Shown here: piece after piece, positions 1-10,428 of the stretch
How positions within the stretch are numbered: the first letter of the stretch is position 1
Layout: the number at the start of each line of letters is the position of its first letter
Source of the DNA: JBBSBL01 sp963735885
Lineage (GTDB): Bacteria; Actinomycetota; Thermoleophilia; Solirubrobacterales; Solirubrobacteraceae
Assembly: GCA_963735885.1 (NCBI GenBank)
Contig: CAVTMP010000004.1
Coordinates: forward strand, 868,001 to 932,000
Reading direction: 5' to 3'
DNA: 64,000 bases
Notes under the pieces: generated by a model
Database searches by the model: none
What the model was told of the DNA's origin: nothing
Seen by the model: the letters and a program-made list of their open reading frames with translations, nothing else
Program-made: the position numbers and the translations under genes

Positions 1-1152
1 ACGGGCAAGACGGTCGCGGTGGTCGGCTCCGGGCCCGCCGGGCTCGCGGTCGCCGCCGAGCTGAACCGCTGCGGCCACGAGGTCACCGTCTACGAGCGCG
101 ACGAGGGACCGGGCGGGCTGATGCGCTTCGGCGTCCCGGACGCGAAGCTGCGAGAAGCCGGTGATCGACCGGCGCGTCGCGATCCTCGAGGCGGAGGGGA
201 TCGCCGTTCGGTACGGCGTCGACGTCGGCGTGGACGTCACCGCCACCGAGCTGCGCGAGCGCCACGACGCCGTCGTCGTCGCGATCGGCTCGCGCGTGCA
301 CCGCGACCTCGAGGTCCCGGGACGCGAGCTCGCCGGGGTCCACTTCGCGATGGACTACCTCTACCAGCGCAACCGCTACGTCGCGGCGCACGAGGGCCGC
401 CCGTCGCGGGCGCCCGAGCCCGGCGCGGAGATCCGGGCCGAGGGCAAGCGCGTCGTCGTGATCGGCGGCGGGGACACCGGCATGGACTGCATCTCGAACG
501 CGCACCGCGAGGGGGCCGCAGGACGTGGTGATGCTCGACGTCTACCAGGAGCTGCCCCGAGCGGTCGCGACGACCGCGACACCCGTGGCCGCTGCCGCCG
601 AAGCGGACGCTCACGACCTACGCGCTCGAGGAGGGCGGCGAGCGCCGGTGGGGGACGGAGGTGACCGGCTTCGCCGGCGCGGACGGACGGGTCGCGGCCG
701 TTCACGGCCGCCGGGTCACCGGGACCTCGTCCCGCGACCTCGAGCCGATCCCGGGCAGCGAGTTCGAGCTGCCGCGCGGACCTCGTGCTGATCGCGATCG
801 GCTTCTCGGGGCCGGAGCGGGACGGCGCGGTCGAGCAGCTCGGCGTCGACCTCGACCCGCGCGGCAACGTGCGGGCGCCGATCTACGCGAGCTCGGTCGA
901 CGGCGTCTTCGCCTGCGGCGACGCCCGCACCGGCCAGTCGCTCGTCGTCACCGCGATCGCCGAGGGCCGCAAGTGCGCGCGGATCGTCAACCGCACCTCG
1001 GCGGCAGCCCGATGGACGCGGACCGCGAGCGCCTGGCGGTCGGCGCGCTCGATCTCGAGGGCGACGCCGAGCACCCGCTGCGCTCCGAGGCGCTGGCGGC
1101 GGGCACGGTCCGGGAGGGCGAGGACTTCTTCTCGGGGCCGGGGGCGAAGTAG
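1..1152 (+). CDS. gltD: Glutamate synthase small (beta) subunit, 3' part, frameshifted
   Basis: FAD/NAD(P)H-binding subunit that feeds electrons to glutamate synthase for glutamate formation from glutamine and 2-oxoglutarate. The gene starts before the window. Visible in order are a dinucleotide motif VVGSGPAGLAVAAEL, the family segment FGVPDAKL-EKPVIDRR, a second nucleotide motif VIGGGDTGMDC, an HPWPLPPK stretch, and a C-terminal FACGDARTGQSLVVTAI FAD motif. To read it, one base must be skipped at about 151, 521, 558 and 778, and one base appears missing near 1000 (expected VNRHLGGSPMD). The zero-frame codons at the four gains are CGA, GGA, CGA and GGA. Gene identity is clear; whether the intact protein is made depends on whether the indels are real. 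Confidence 0.85.
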
Positions 1153-1201
1153 GGCACGACTCGGCTTGCGTCCGGGCCGGTGTGGGTGGATACTCGCCGT
1201 C

Positions 1202-1575
1202 GTGGTGCTGAGGGTCCGGGGGAGGGCCGTGCCACGGGCCTGACGCCGGGCGCGCACGTCATCCGTCTTGTCGCCCGCGACCGCAGCGGGCGGGACGGCA
1301 GCGCGAAGGTGCGGGTCCGCATCCTCGCGGTGCGGCCCTTCTTCACCGCCGTCTCGGTGCCGGCGCGCCTCTCCCGCCGAGCGCGCTCGGTGCGCCTGAA
1401 GCTCGCGACGAACGTGGACGCCGTGCTGCGCGCCGGCGGGCGGCGCTACGCGCTCTCGAGGCGAACCCGGGCCATCGTGGTCCGCGTCACGCCCGGCCGC
1501 CGGACTCTCGCGCTCGGGGTCCGCCTCAGCGCCGGGCGCAAGAGCGCCACGAAGACCCTGCGGATCTCGCGCTGA
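1202..1575 (+). pseudogene. Remnant of a secreted Ig-like/repeat protein
   Basis: Only the C-terminal tail of a protein is readable in one frame (from about 1241: LTPGAHVIRLVARDRSG, then an R/V-rich domain ending LRISR). It resembles the last beta-sandwich domain of large secreted proteins. A GTG at 1202 follows an ATACT box at 1193 but opens a different frame that stops after 13 codons, so the 5' part looks lost or fused by deletion. No function can be assigned. An alternative is a short independent gene starting at GTG 1180. Confidence 0.35.
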
Positions 1576-1668
1576 GCGGAACCGGCACACGCTCCGCCGC
1601 GCGTCGGTAGGGTCCGAGTCCTGCCCGGCCGCCGCGAGGGCGGTCCGCCACCCCGTCCGAGGAGTCCG

Positions 1669-4138
1669 ATGCCGTCTCGCACCCTTCGCAGCGCCGCGCT
1701 CGCCGCGGTCTCCCTCGTCGCCCTGGCCGCTCCCGCCGGCGCCTCCGCCGCCGGCGAGGCGTCCGACTACGCCGCCCAGGCCTACAACGTCCTGCCCGCG
1801 GGGGCCTTCGGCGGCCTGCCCACGACGCCGAACTCCACGAACCAGGTCCCGCTCTACGACGGGCTCACGCCGCTGAAGAAGAACGTCACGGCGAACGACC
1901 TGCGCACCCGCTTCCTCTCCGAGCGCTTCGGCGTCGGCAGCGACGGCCCGGTCGTCAGCGAGGACAACACCGGCCGTGCCGGCCTCACGATCCAGCGCGA
2001 CCGCTACGGCGTCCCGCACATCAACGGCCGGACGCGCTTCGACGTCGACTTCGGCATGGGCTGGGTCGCGGCGAAGGACCGCGGGCTCCTGCTCCGTCTC
2101 GGGCTCGGGCCGGCGTACGCGGCCACGCTCGACATTCCCGGCGTCAACGCCTTCGGGCTCGTCACGAGCGGCAAGAGCTTCGTCCCGAGCGCCGCGGCCC
2201 GGGCGTCGGTCGCCAAGCAGGGCACCGACCTCGTCAAGCGCTACGGCGCCCGGGGGCGCGCCGTGCTCGCCGACTTCAGCGCCTGGAAGGACGGCGTCAA
2301 CGCGTACTACCAGCGCGAGGTCGCGCCGGCCGACCGCCCGCCGACCGCGACGCTCACCGACGCGATCGCCGCCTACGCGTTCATCGGCTCGATCTTCGGC
2401 AACGGCGGCGGCAACGAGGTCCGCAACGCCGACTTCCTGGCGAAGCTGCAGCGCCGCTACGGCGCGCGCGGCGGCATGCGGATCTTCCGCGACCTGCGTC
2501 AGGTCAACGATCCCGAGGCGCCGACCTCGATCCCGAACCGCTTCCCCTACGACCTCCAGCCGACGGGCCGGACTCCCGGCTCCTCGCTCGTGGATCCCAA
2601 CTCGACGTCGAGCGCGGCGGCCGCATCCTCGGCCACCCACCGCCAGGCGTCCAACGCGCTGCTCGTCGGGCCGAAGGCCTCGGCCACCGGCAACGGCATG
2701 GCCGTCATGGGCCCGCAGCTCGGCTACTACTACCCCGAGATCGTGATGCAGGTCGACGTGCACGGCGGCGGCTACGACGCCCGCGGGGTCGCGCCGCCGA
2801 CGATGCCCTACGTGCTGCTCGGCCGCGGCAAGGACTACGCCTGGTCGCTGACCAGCGCCGGCAACGACAACACCGACCAGTTCCTCGAGCAGCTCTGCGT
2901 GCCGGGCGGCGGGAAGCCGACGCGCAGCACGAAGAGCTACCGCTACAAGGGCCGCTGCGTGAAGATGAAGCACTTCGACGCGGGCACGCTCGACGGCAAG
3001 CCGGTCGCCTTCGACGAGACCGTCCACGGCCCGGTCGGCGGCACGGTCACGGTGCACGGCCGTCCGTACGCGGTCGCCACGCGAGCGCGCGACGCGCGGC
3101 CGCGAGCCCGTCTCGGCGTTCTTCTTCAAGGACATGAGCGAGAACGTCCCCACCGGGCCGAAGTCGTTCTTCCGGGTGGCCAACGAGCTCGAGACGACGT
3201 TCAACATCCACTACGTGGACCACAAGAACATCGCGTACTTCTCCTCCGGCCTGCTCCCGCGCCGCGCGAGGGGCGTGAACCCGAGCCTGCCGACCCTCGG
3301 CACCGGGCGCTACGACTGGCGGGGCTTCATCTCCCAGAACGCCCACCCGCACGCGGCGAACCCGCGCTCGGGCCGGATCGTCAACTGGAACAACAAGCCG
3401 GCGCCGGGCTGGGCCGCGTCCGACAGCGAGTGGAGCTACGGGTCCGTGCACCGCGTCGAGCTGTTCACCGGCTTCCCGGGGCGCTCGCGGCTCGAGGACG
3501 TCGCCGGCGTCATGAACCGCGCGGCGACCGTCGACCTGCGGGCGGAGATCAACTGGCCGGTCATCCGGCGGGTGCTCCGCCGCACGGCGGCCCCGAGCGC
3601 CCTGGCCGCGAAGGCGGCGGCCCAGGTCGACGCATGGGTGGCCGCCGGCCCTGACCGGCTCGACCGCAACCTCGACGGCAAGATCGACGCGCCGGGCGCG
3701 GCCGTGCTCGACGGGGCCTACGACGGGCTGGCGACCGCCGTGCTCAAGCCGGTGCTCGGGAAGCTCACCACCGAGCTGAGCGGCATCCAGGGCATCTCGA
3801 ACGACGCGAACTCGGGCGGCTCCTCCTACGGGGGCGGCTGGTACGGCTACGTCGACAAGGATCTCCGCACCCAGCTCGGCGCCCCGGTGCGCGGTCGCTG
3901 GTCGCGCCGCTACTGCGGAGCGGGCAACCTCCGGGCGTGCTCGCGGTCGCTGTGGGCCGCCCTCGGCGCGGCGGCGACGAAGCTCGCCGCCGGCCAGGGC
4001 CCCGATCCGGCCGCGTGGCGCTCCGACGCGACGACGGAGCGCATCAAGTTCGCTCCCGGCCTCATTCCGGGCACGACGATGCGCTGGACCAACCGACCGA
4101 CCTTCCAGCAGGCCATCGAGTTCAGCGGGCACCGCTGA
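1669..4138 (+). CDS. Secreted penicillin-acylase-family (Ntn) hydrolase, one frameshift
   Basis: N-terminal-nucleophile amidohydrolase of the penicillin acylase/acyl-homoserine-lactone acylase family, about 822 residues, close to the usual family size. Residues 1-28 form a signal peptide (LRSAALAAVSLVALAAPAGA). The likely nucleophile is Ser328 in QASNALLVGPKASATG, which would become the N-terminus of the beta chain after self-cleavage, followed by the MGPQLGYYYPEI segment typical of the start of the beta chain. The frame breaks at 3082 (ACG CGA); skipping one base restores TERATRGREPVSAFFFKDM and a continuous reading to TGA at 4136. Substrate is unknown; the family cleaves amides of penicillins, lactones or lipopeptides. 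It stands alone between a gene remnant and the FMO operon and ends at a 20-base GC palindrome. Confidence 0.85.
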
Positions 4139-4150
4139 GCCCGGGTGGCG

Positions 4151-4170
4151 GCCGGCCCGGCCGGGCCGGC
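4151..4170. terminator. GC palindrome after the acylase gene
   Basis: GCCGGCCCGG followed directly by CCGGGCCGGC, a perfect 20-base palindrome 12 bases after the stop codon. It may end acylase transcription, although there is no T-run. Confidence 0.35.
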
Positions 4171-4182
4171 GCGTCGGAGTCT

Positions 4183-4225
4183 TTGACGGGGGCGTCACCT
4201 TCTCGCTAGGGTGACGCTCCCGTCA
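4183..4225 (+). promoter_or_regulatory. FMO-TetR promoter flanked by two matching palindromic operators
   Basis: A -35-like TTGACG (4183-4188) and a -10-like TAGGGT (4207-4212) are 18 bases apart. Two copies of the palindrome TGACG-N4-CGTCA (4184-4197 and 4212-4225) overlap the -35 and the -10 respectively. As a unit they also form 16-base inverted arms around a 10-base loop. Because a TetR repressor is the second gene of the operon, these are the natural candidates for its autoregulatory operators (inference). Confidence 0.6.
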
Positions 4226-4260
4226 TCTTTTCGTTCCGCCACGTCAGGAGCCCGACCGCC

Positions 4261-5629
4261 ATGGCCTCCCTCCCGAACGCCTGCGTCATCGGCGCCGGCT
4301 CGTCCGGCATCACCGCCCTGAAGGGCCTCCACGACCGCGGCATCGCGGTGGACTGCTTCGAGAAGAGCGACCGCATCGGCGGGAACTGGGTGTTCGGGAA
4401 CCGCAACGGGATGTCGGCGGCCTACAAGTCGCTGCACATCAACACCTCGCGGGAGCGCATGGAGTACGCCGACCACCCCATGCCGAAGTCCTATCCGGAC
4501 TTCCCGCACCACACGCACATCGCCGCGTACTTCGACGACTACGTCGACCACTTCGGGCTGCGCGAGCACATCCGCTTCGAGACCGGCGTCGAGCACGCGG
4601 AGCGCGACGACGACGGGGTCTGGACCGTTCGGCTGGAGGGCGGCGAGGAGCGGCGCTACGACGCGCTGCTCGTCGCGAACGGCCACCACTGGAACCCGCG
4701 CTGGCCGGAGCCGCGGTTCCCGGGGCACTTCGACGGCGTCGAGATGCACGCCCACGCCTACGTCGACCACACCGCGCTCGTCGACAAGAAGGTCGTCGTG
4801 CTGGGCATGGGGAACAGCGCGATGGACATCGCCGTGGAGTCGAGCCTCGTCGCCCAGAGCACCTATCTCGCCGCCCGCCGCGGGGCGCACATCATCCCCA
4901 AGTACATCTTCGGCAAGCCGCTGGACCAGGTCCTCAAGCCCGATCCGCGGATCCCGTGGCGCCTGCGGCAGAAGCTGCTTCGAGGTCATCCTGCGCAGCC
5001 AGATCGGCAAGGTGGAGAACTACGGGCTGCCGAAGCCCGACCACCGGATCGGCGACGCCCACCCGACGATCTCCGACCAGATCCTGACCCGCATCACCCA
5101 CGGCGAGATCGTCTGCAAGCCGAACATCGCGGAGCTCGCGGGAGATCGGGTGCGCTTCACCGACGGCACCGAGGTCGAGGCCGACGTCATCATCTACTGC
5201 ACCGGCTACAAGGTGACCTTCCCCTTCTTCGACGAGGACTTCATCTCCGCGCCGGACAACGACCTGCCGCTGTTTCGCCGCGTGTTCAAGCCGGACGTCC
5301 CGAACGTGTTCTTCGTGGGCCTGCTGCAGCCGCTCGGCGCGGTGATGCCGCTCGCCGAGATCCAGGGCAAGTGGATCGCCTCCTACCTCCGGGGCGAGTA
5401 CGCGCTGCCGCCCCGCGCCGAGATGGAGGCGGACATCCGCGCCGAGCGCGAGCGGATGTTCAAGCGCTACGTGAAGAGCCAGCGCCACACCATGCAGGTC
5501 GACTTCGAGAGCTACGTCCTCGACCTCGAGCGCGAGCAGCGGGCCGGCGCGCGCCGCGCGGCGGAGCGCGGCTTCACCCTTCCGGTGCCGCCGCGGGCGG
5601 CCGCTGAATCGGAGGTCGTGGCCGCGTGA
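4261..5629 (+). CDS. Flavin-containing monooxygenase, one frameshift
   Basis: FAD/NADPH-dependent class B monooxygenase (FMO/Baeyer-Villiger group), which adds one oxygen atom to a soft nucleophile or ketone. Visible are the N-terminal FAD motif GAGSSG (residues 12-17), an FMO-identifying-type stretch FPGHFDGVEMHAHAY, the NADPH motif VLGMGNSAMDIA and the C-terminal TGYKVTFPFF. At 4981 (CTT CGA) the frame breaks exactly between KLL and EVILRSQIGKVENYGLPKPDH; skipping one base restores the family sequence. The stop overlaps the start of the TetR gene (GTGA), so the two are translationally coupled. AGGAG at 4246 sets the ATG. The substrate is unknown; the linked repressor suggests induction by a small molecule. 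Confidence 0.85.
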
Positions 5630-6279
5630 GCGCCGTCGCGGCCTCCGCAGCCGCGCCGGCCGCCGCAGAGGCGGGCGGCGACGAGGTCCCGCCCGGCCGT
5701 CGCGAGCGCACGAAGGCGGCGAACCGCGCGGCGATCCTCGCCGCCGCGCGCGAGGTGTTCGCCGAGCTCGGGTTCGGTGCCGCGAGCGTGCGCGACATCG
5801 TCCGGCGCACGGAGCTGGCGACCGGGACCTTCTACAACTACTTCCCCGACAAGGACGAGGTCTTCCGGGCGCTGCTCGAGGAGAGCGCGCGGGACGTGCG
5901 CGCCCGCCTCGTCGCCGCGCGGGCGAGCGCGGCCACGCTCGAGCGCTTCGTGCTCGACGGGTTCCGCGCCTACTTCGCGGCCATCGCGGAGGATCCGACG
6001 ATGACCGCGCTCTTCCGCCGCAACGCCGGCACGATCCGCACGATGTTCGACGACCCGGTGCTCGGCGCCGGGGTCGACGAGCTGCTCGTCGACCTGCGCG
6101 CGGCCGTCGAGCGCGGCGACCTGCCGCCGATCGACGTCGAGTACGCCGCGGCGGCGATGGCCGGCGCCGGGCTGGAGATCGGCCTGCGCATGGTCGAGCG
6201 CGACCCGGTGGACGTCGAGGCCGCCGCCCGCTTCGCCGCCGACCTCTTCCTCGGGGGGATCGCGCGGCTCGCCGGCTGA
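5626..6279 (+). CDS. TetR-family transcriptional regulator
   Basis: One-component repressor of 217 residues. After a 24-residue Ala-rich leader it has the TetR helix-turn-helix (RERTKAANRAAILAAAREVF then VRDIVRRTELATGTFYNYFPDKDEVF), followed by an all-helical ligand domain with no recognised ligand signature. GTG start overlaps the FMO stop by four bases, so it is co-expressed with the monooxygenase and probably controls it through the two TGACG-N4-CGTCA sites in the operon promoter. It converges with the pot operon, leaving only six bases between stops. Confidence 0.9.
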   Translation: MSAVAASAAAPAAAEAGGDEVPPGRRERTKAANRAAILAAAREVFAELGFGAASVRDIVRRTELATGTFYNYFPDKDEVFRALLEESARDVRARLVAARASAATLERFVLDGFRAYFAAIAEDPTMTALFRRNAGTIRTMFDDPVLGAGVDELLVDLRAAVERGDLPPIDVEYAAAAMAGAGLEIGLRMVERDPVDVEAAARFAADLFLGGIARLAG

Positions 6280-6285
6280 GCGGCG

Positions 6286-7128
6286 CTACTCCCCCTGCGC
6301 CACCCGGGGGCCGGCGCCCTCGTCGCGCATGAGCCACGCGGCGATCCCGATCATCGGGAGCGAGACGAGCAGGACGACGGTCGCCACGGCGTTGACCTCC
6401 GGCAGCGCGGTCGTCTGGCGGAAGTTCCCGAGGATCCAGAGCGGCAGCGTGGTCGTGTCGGCGCCGGCGAGGAAGAAGGTCACGGCGATCTCGTCGAACG
6501 AGAGCGCGAAGGCGAGCAGCGCCGCGGCGACGAGCGCCGTGCGGATCGTCGGGAAGGTCACGTGGCGGAACGTCTGCCACGGGCTCGCGCCGAGGTCCCG
6601 GGAGGCCTCCTCGAGGTTGGGCGAGACCCGGCGCAGGCGCGCCATGACGTTGTTGAAGACGATCACGATCGTGAACGTCGTGTGCCCGATGATCACGGTC
6701 ACCGGCAGGGCGAGGGGCCCGAGATCCTGCTTGGCGAGGTCGATGCCCGCGAACAGGAAGAACGAGGCCAGCGCCACGCCGGTGATGACGCCCGGCAGGA
6801 TGATCGGCAACGTCACCCCGAAGTTCAGGGTGCCCTTGCCGCGGAAGCGATGGCGCGCGACCCCGAAGGCCATCGCGGTGCCGAGCAGGAGCGCGAGCAC
6901 CGTGGCGCAGAGGGCCACCTGGACCGACAGCCACGCGGCCTCCTTGGGCACCGGATCGTCGGCGAGCCGCTCGAACCAGCGCGTGGAGAACCCCGGGAAG
7001 GGCCAGGCGTTGATGTTCGTCGCGTTGAACGCGTAGAGCACGATGAGCGCGAGCGGCAGGTAGAGGAAGCCGAAGACCAGCGCGGCCGCCGCGCCGAAGC
7101 CCCACCGCGACGCCCGCGTCCCGTCCAC
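6286..7128 (-). CDS. potC: ABC transporter permease, PotC type
   Basis: Second inner-membrane permease of a spermidine/putrescine-type importer, 280 residues with six predicted membrane helices. The cytoplasmic EAA loop that docks on the ATPase is clear (EEASRDLGASPWQTFRHVTFP). GTG start lies directly against the potB stop with no gap, so the two are coupled. It is the last gene of the potA-D-B-C unit. Transport of a polyamine is a family-based expectation; other cationic or amino-acid-like solutes use the same class. Confidence 0.87.
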   Translation of the reverse strand: MDGTRASRWGFGAAAALVFGFLYLPLALIVLYAFNATNINAWPFPGFSTRWFERLADDPVPKEAAWLSVQVALCATVLALLLGTAMAFGVARHRFRGKGTLNFGVTLPIILPGVITGVALASFFLFAGIDLAKQDLGPLALPVTVIIGHTTFTIVIVFNNVMARLRRVSPNLEEASRDLGASPWQTFRHVTFPTIRTALVAAALLAFALSFDEIAVTFFLAGADTTTLPLWILGNFRQTTALPEVNAVATVVLLVSLPMIGIAAWLMRDEGAGPRVAQGE

Positions 7129-8007
7129 CTACATCGCCTCCTGGGCGCCGCTGCGGCGCGAGACGAGGAGGAACACGAGCAGGGTGGCGAGCGTGAGCGT
7201 CGTCAGCGCCGCCCCGAACGCCGTGTCCTGCTGGAACTTCTGGGCGATCGTGAAGCCGAGCACCTGCGACTTCCCGCCGACGAGCTGCGGCGCGACGAAG
7301 TCCCCCATCGTGAGCGAGAAGACGAAGATCGAGCCGGCGACGATCCCCGGCACCGAGAGCGGGAGGATCACGCGGCGGAAGGTGGCCAGGGCGCCCGCGC
7401 CGAGGTCGCGCGAGGCCTCGAGGTAGGAGTGGGGGATCTTCTCCAGCGCCGTGAAGACCGGCAGGATCATGAACGGCAGCCAGATGTTCGCCCAGGTGAT
7501 GACGAGCGAGGTGTTGTTGAAGAGGAAGGCGCCCGAGGGCTTGCCGAGGATCCCCGTGTCGACGAGGAACGAGTTGAGCACGCCCTGCCCGCCGAGGATC
7601 GTGCGCCAGGCGAAGATCCGCACGAGCAGGCTCGACCACAGCGGGACGACGACGAGCATGAAGGCCACGGTGCGCCAGCGCGGGCTCACCACGCGCGCCG
7701 CGAACCAGGCGAACGGGAAGGCGAGCGCGATGTCGACGAGCGTCACGATCGCGGCCAGCAGCACCGTGCGCCCGAAGATCTCCAGCCACAGGCCGTCCTG
7801 CCCGCCGAAGAGCTTCGAGTAGTTGTCGAGGTTCCAGTTCCGGACGAGCTTGGCCGTGAAGACGTCCTGGGACCAGAACGACGTCAGCAGCAGCAGCCCG
7901 AGCGCGACGAGGTAGAAGACGAGCAGCCACGCGACGGCCGGCCCGAGCAGGAGCCCGAGCCGGCCGCCGGGGTGCGCGTAGAGGAAGCGGGAGACCCGGC
8001 GGGTCAT
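7129..8007 (-). CDS. potB: ABC transporter permease, PotB type
   Basis: First permease of the polyamine-type importer, 292 residues. It has an N-terminal helix (LLLGPAVAWLLVFYLVALGL), a periplasmic segment containing NWNLDNYSKLF typical of PotB, five further helices and an EAA loop (LEASRDLGAGALATFRRVILP). It starts 33 bases downstream of the potD stop and abuts potC, so it is part of the same transcript. Confidence 0.87.
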   Translation of the reverse strand: MTRRVSRFLYAHPGGRLGLLLGPAVAWLLVFYLVALGLLLLTSFWSQDVFTAKLVRNWNLDNYSKLFGGQDGLWLEIFGRTVLLAAIVTLVDIALAFPFAWFAARVVSPRWRTVAFMLVVVPLWSSLLVRIFAWRTILGGQGVLNSFLVDTGILGKPSGAFLFNNTSLVITWANIWLPFMILPVFTALEKIPHSYLEASRDLGAGALATFRRVILPLSVPGIVAGSIFVFSLTMGDFVAPQLVGGKSQVLGFTIAQKFQQDTAFGAALTTLTLATLLVFLLVSRRSGAQEAM

Positions 8008-8040
8008 CTCACCGGGCGCCTCCCGCCGCCGGGGCCGCGA

Positions 8041-9141
8041 TCAGCCCCGCACCTGCGCCCAGGTGTCCGTCCACTGCCGGTAGTTGGTGGGCGAGATCGG
8101 GTACTGCCAGTACTTGATCGTGGAGTAGTACTTCGCGTCGGTGATGTGCAGCTCCTTGCACCGCGTCGCGCCCACGACCCCGCACGTCTTGAGGTTCGCC
8201 GGCGAGTAGTTCGTCACCGTCGCGACCTTCGCCTGGGTCTGCGGCGAGGTCACGTAGTTCATCCACTTGTAGGCGCAGATCGGGTGCTTGGCGTTCTTGC
8301 TGAGCATCCAGGAGTCCGACCAGCCGGTCACGCCCTCCTTCGGCAGGACCTCCTTGACGTTGAGCCCGGCGTTCCGCAGGTCGTTCGTCATCAGCGGCCA
8401 GCCCGCGCCGATCACCGCGTCGCCCGACTTGAAGAGCGACTCGAAGTCGGTGGCGAGCACCCAGTACTTCTTCACCAGCGGGCGCTGCTGGGTGAGCTTC
8501 TGCTGGACCTGCTTGAGCGTGGAGTCCGACAGCGCGTAGGGGTCCTGCTGGCCGTAGAACTGCAGCGCCGGGTCCGCGATCTGGATCGGGTTGTCCGGCA
8601 CCGTGATCTGGCCCTTGTACTGCGGGTCGTAGATCGCCGCCCAGGAGGTCGGCGCCGTCTTGATCTTGTCGGCGTTGTAGATCAGGACGTTCGCCCCCCA
8701 CATGAACGACAGGCCGTAGTTCTTCCCGTCCACGGTGTTGAACGCCGGGGACTGGAGGTTCGGCGCGAGGCTCTTGAAGTTCACCAGCTTCGTCGTGTCC
8801 AGCGGCGCGACCGCCCCGGCCTTGATCAGCCGCAGCGAGGCGTCGCCGGAGGGGGAGACGAGGTCGTACTGGCCCCCGCCGCCCGAGGTGAACTTCGTGA
8901 ACATCTCGTCCGAGGTGCCGGCCGGCACCGAGTTGACCTTGCAGCCGGTCTGCGACTCGAAGCCCTTCACGAAGGAGGGGTCGGCGTAGCCCTCCCAGTT
9001 GACCATGTTGAGCTGGCCCTCGCCCTTCGCGTTGACGTCGGGGCCGGTGGTCGTGCTCGACGAGCTCTTGTTGTCGCTCCCGCAGGCCGCGACCGCGAAT
9101 GCGGCGGCCATGGCGACGGCGACCGTCAGGATCTTCCTCAC
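8041..9141 (-). CDS. potD: Polyamine-type ABC substrate-binding lipoprotein
   Basis: Extracytoplasmic solute-binding protein of 366 residues. GTG 9141 is chosen because GAGGAGG lies 10 bases upstream and it opens a lipoprotein signal (VRKILTVAVAMAAAFAVAAC, lipobox VAAC). A Ser/Thr-rich linker follows, then the PotD-like domain starting NMVNWEGYADPSFVKGFESQTGC. The WGANVLIYNADKIK and NYVTSPQTQAKV segments match spermidine/putrescine-binding proteins. Its start overlaps the potA stop, giving the less common order ATPase-binding protein-permease-permease. Confidence 0.88.
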   Translation of the reverse strand: MRKILTVAVAMAAAFAVAACGSDNKSSSSTTTGPDVNAKGEGQLNMVNWEGYADPSFVKGFESQTGCKVNSVPAGTSDEMFTKFTSGGGGQYDLVSPSGDASLRLIKAGAVAPLDTTKLVNFKSLAPNLQSPAFNTVDGKNYGLSFMWGANVLIYNADKIKTAPTSWAAIYDPQYKGQITVPDNPIQIADPALQFYGQQDPYALSDSTLKQVQQKLTQQRPLVKKYWVLATDFESLFKSGDAVIGAGWPLMTNDLRNAGLNVKEVLPKEGVTGWSDSWMLSKNAKHPICAYKWMNYVTSPQTQAKVATVTNYSPANLKTCGVVGATRCKELHITDAKYYSTIKYWQYPISPTNYRQWTDTWAQVRG

Positions 9142-10323
9142 GATGCTGCTGCCTCCTCGTGTGTGGGTTGCGGGCCGTCGGCGGAGCCGATCACGCGGGT
9201 GGCGTCCTGCGCCCACGCGAGGCGGACGGCGCGGCCCGTCAGCGCCGTCGCCTCCTCGTGACCGGCGCGTGCGTTCTGGCGCACGACCATGAGCTGGCCG
9301 CCGCCGTCGAGGTCGACGACGAACCGCGTCGTCGGCCCCGCGTACAGGCTCTCGCGCACCGTGCCGGCCGCGCGGCAGTCCTCCGCGGCGGGCGCGGCCT
9401 CTTCGGGCGCGAGCAGGTGGATCCGCTCGGGGCGGATCGTCACGATCGCCGTGGCCCCGGGCGCGAGCCCCGGGGCGGCCGGAGCGGCGACGCGGTCCTC
9501 GGCGCCCGAGCCGCAGCTCGGCGACGTCCCCGCTGATCGCCGCCACCGGGAGCTCGAGCACGTTGGAGACGCCGACGAAGCCCGCGACGTAGCGCGAGTC
9601 CGGCTCGTCGTAGACCGCCCGCGGGGAGCCGATCTGCAGGACGCGGCCGCCCTCCATGACGGCGATCCGGTCGCTCATCGAGAGCGCCTCGTCCTGGTCG
9701 TGGGTGACGTAGACGAAGGTGATGCCGACCTCGTGCTGGATCGTCTTGAGCTCGACCTGGAGCTGCTGGCGGAGCTTGAGGTCGAGCGCCCCGAGCGGCT
9801 CGTCGAGCAGCAGGACGCGCGGCCGGTTGACGAGCGCGCGCGCGAGCGCGACGCGCTGGCGCTGCCCGCCGGAGAGCTGGGACGGGCGGCGGTCGCCGAA
9901 CCCCGCGAGGCGCACCATCGCGAGCGCGTCGGCGACGCGCTCGCGGCGCTCGGCCTTCCCGACCTTCTTGACCACGAGGCCGTAGGCCACGTTGTCGGCC
10001 ACGCTCATGTGGGGGAAGAGCGCGTAGTCCTGGAAGACCGTGTTGACGTCGCGCTCGGCGGGGGGGAGCGACGTGACGTCGCGGTCGCCGAGCGTCACCG
10101 CGCCCTCGTCCGGGCGCTCGAACCCGGCGATCATGCGCAGGCACGTGGTCTTGCCCGAGCCGGAGGCGCCGAGCAGCGTGAAGAACTCGCCGCGGCGGAT
10201 GTCGAGGTCGACGCGGTCCACCGCCACCACGTCGCCGTAGACCTTCCGCACGCCCGCGAGGCGGACGTCGACCTCGCCGCTCGTCCCGCGCGCCGCGGGC
10301 GCGGCGCCCTGCTCCGTTCCCAT
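9138..10323 (-). CDS. potA: Polyamine-type ABC transporter ATPase, one frameshift
   Basis: ATPase of the importer, about 395 residues. Walker A GASGSGKTT, Q-loop FQDYALFPHMSV, signature LSGGQRQRVALARAL, Walker B VLLLDEPLGALD and the H-loop VTHDQDEAL are all intact. After GDVAELRLGR the frame breaks near 9501 (zero-frame CGC CGA); skipping one base gives EDRVAAPAAPG and then the C-terminal TOBE-like domain (AIVTIRPERIHLL) to the TGA that overlaps the potD start. ATG 10323 starts the gene; it faces a divergent gene 120 bases away. Confidence 0.88.
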
Positions 10324-10428
10324 GACCGCTCTTTTACACGGGATGGCGGATCCGTGGGGGTGCGCCAACCCGAGTTTGGGCCGGAATGGCGCACGCCGGG
10401 GCGGGCCGTGCGCCGCGGCAGCCACCCC

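Noticed and set aside
883..3207. 774-residue open frame on the reverse strand
   Set aside because: It lies antisense to gltD and the acylase, is almost pure Arg/Ala/Gly/Val, and has no domain. Long empty antisense frames are expected in DNA this rich in GC. The same applies to reverse frames at 4934-7930, 13707-15728, 25401-27977 and 46385-49237.
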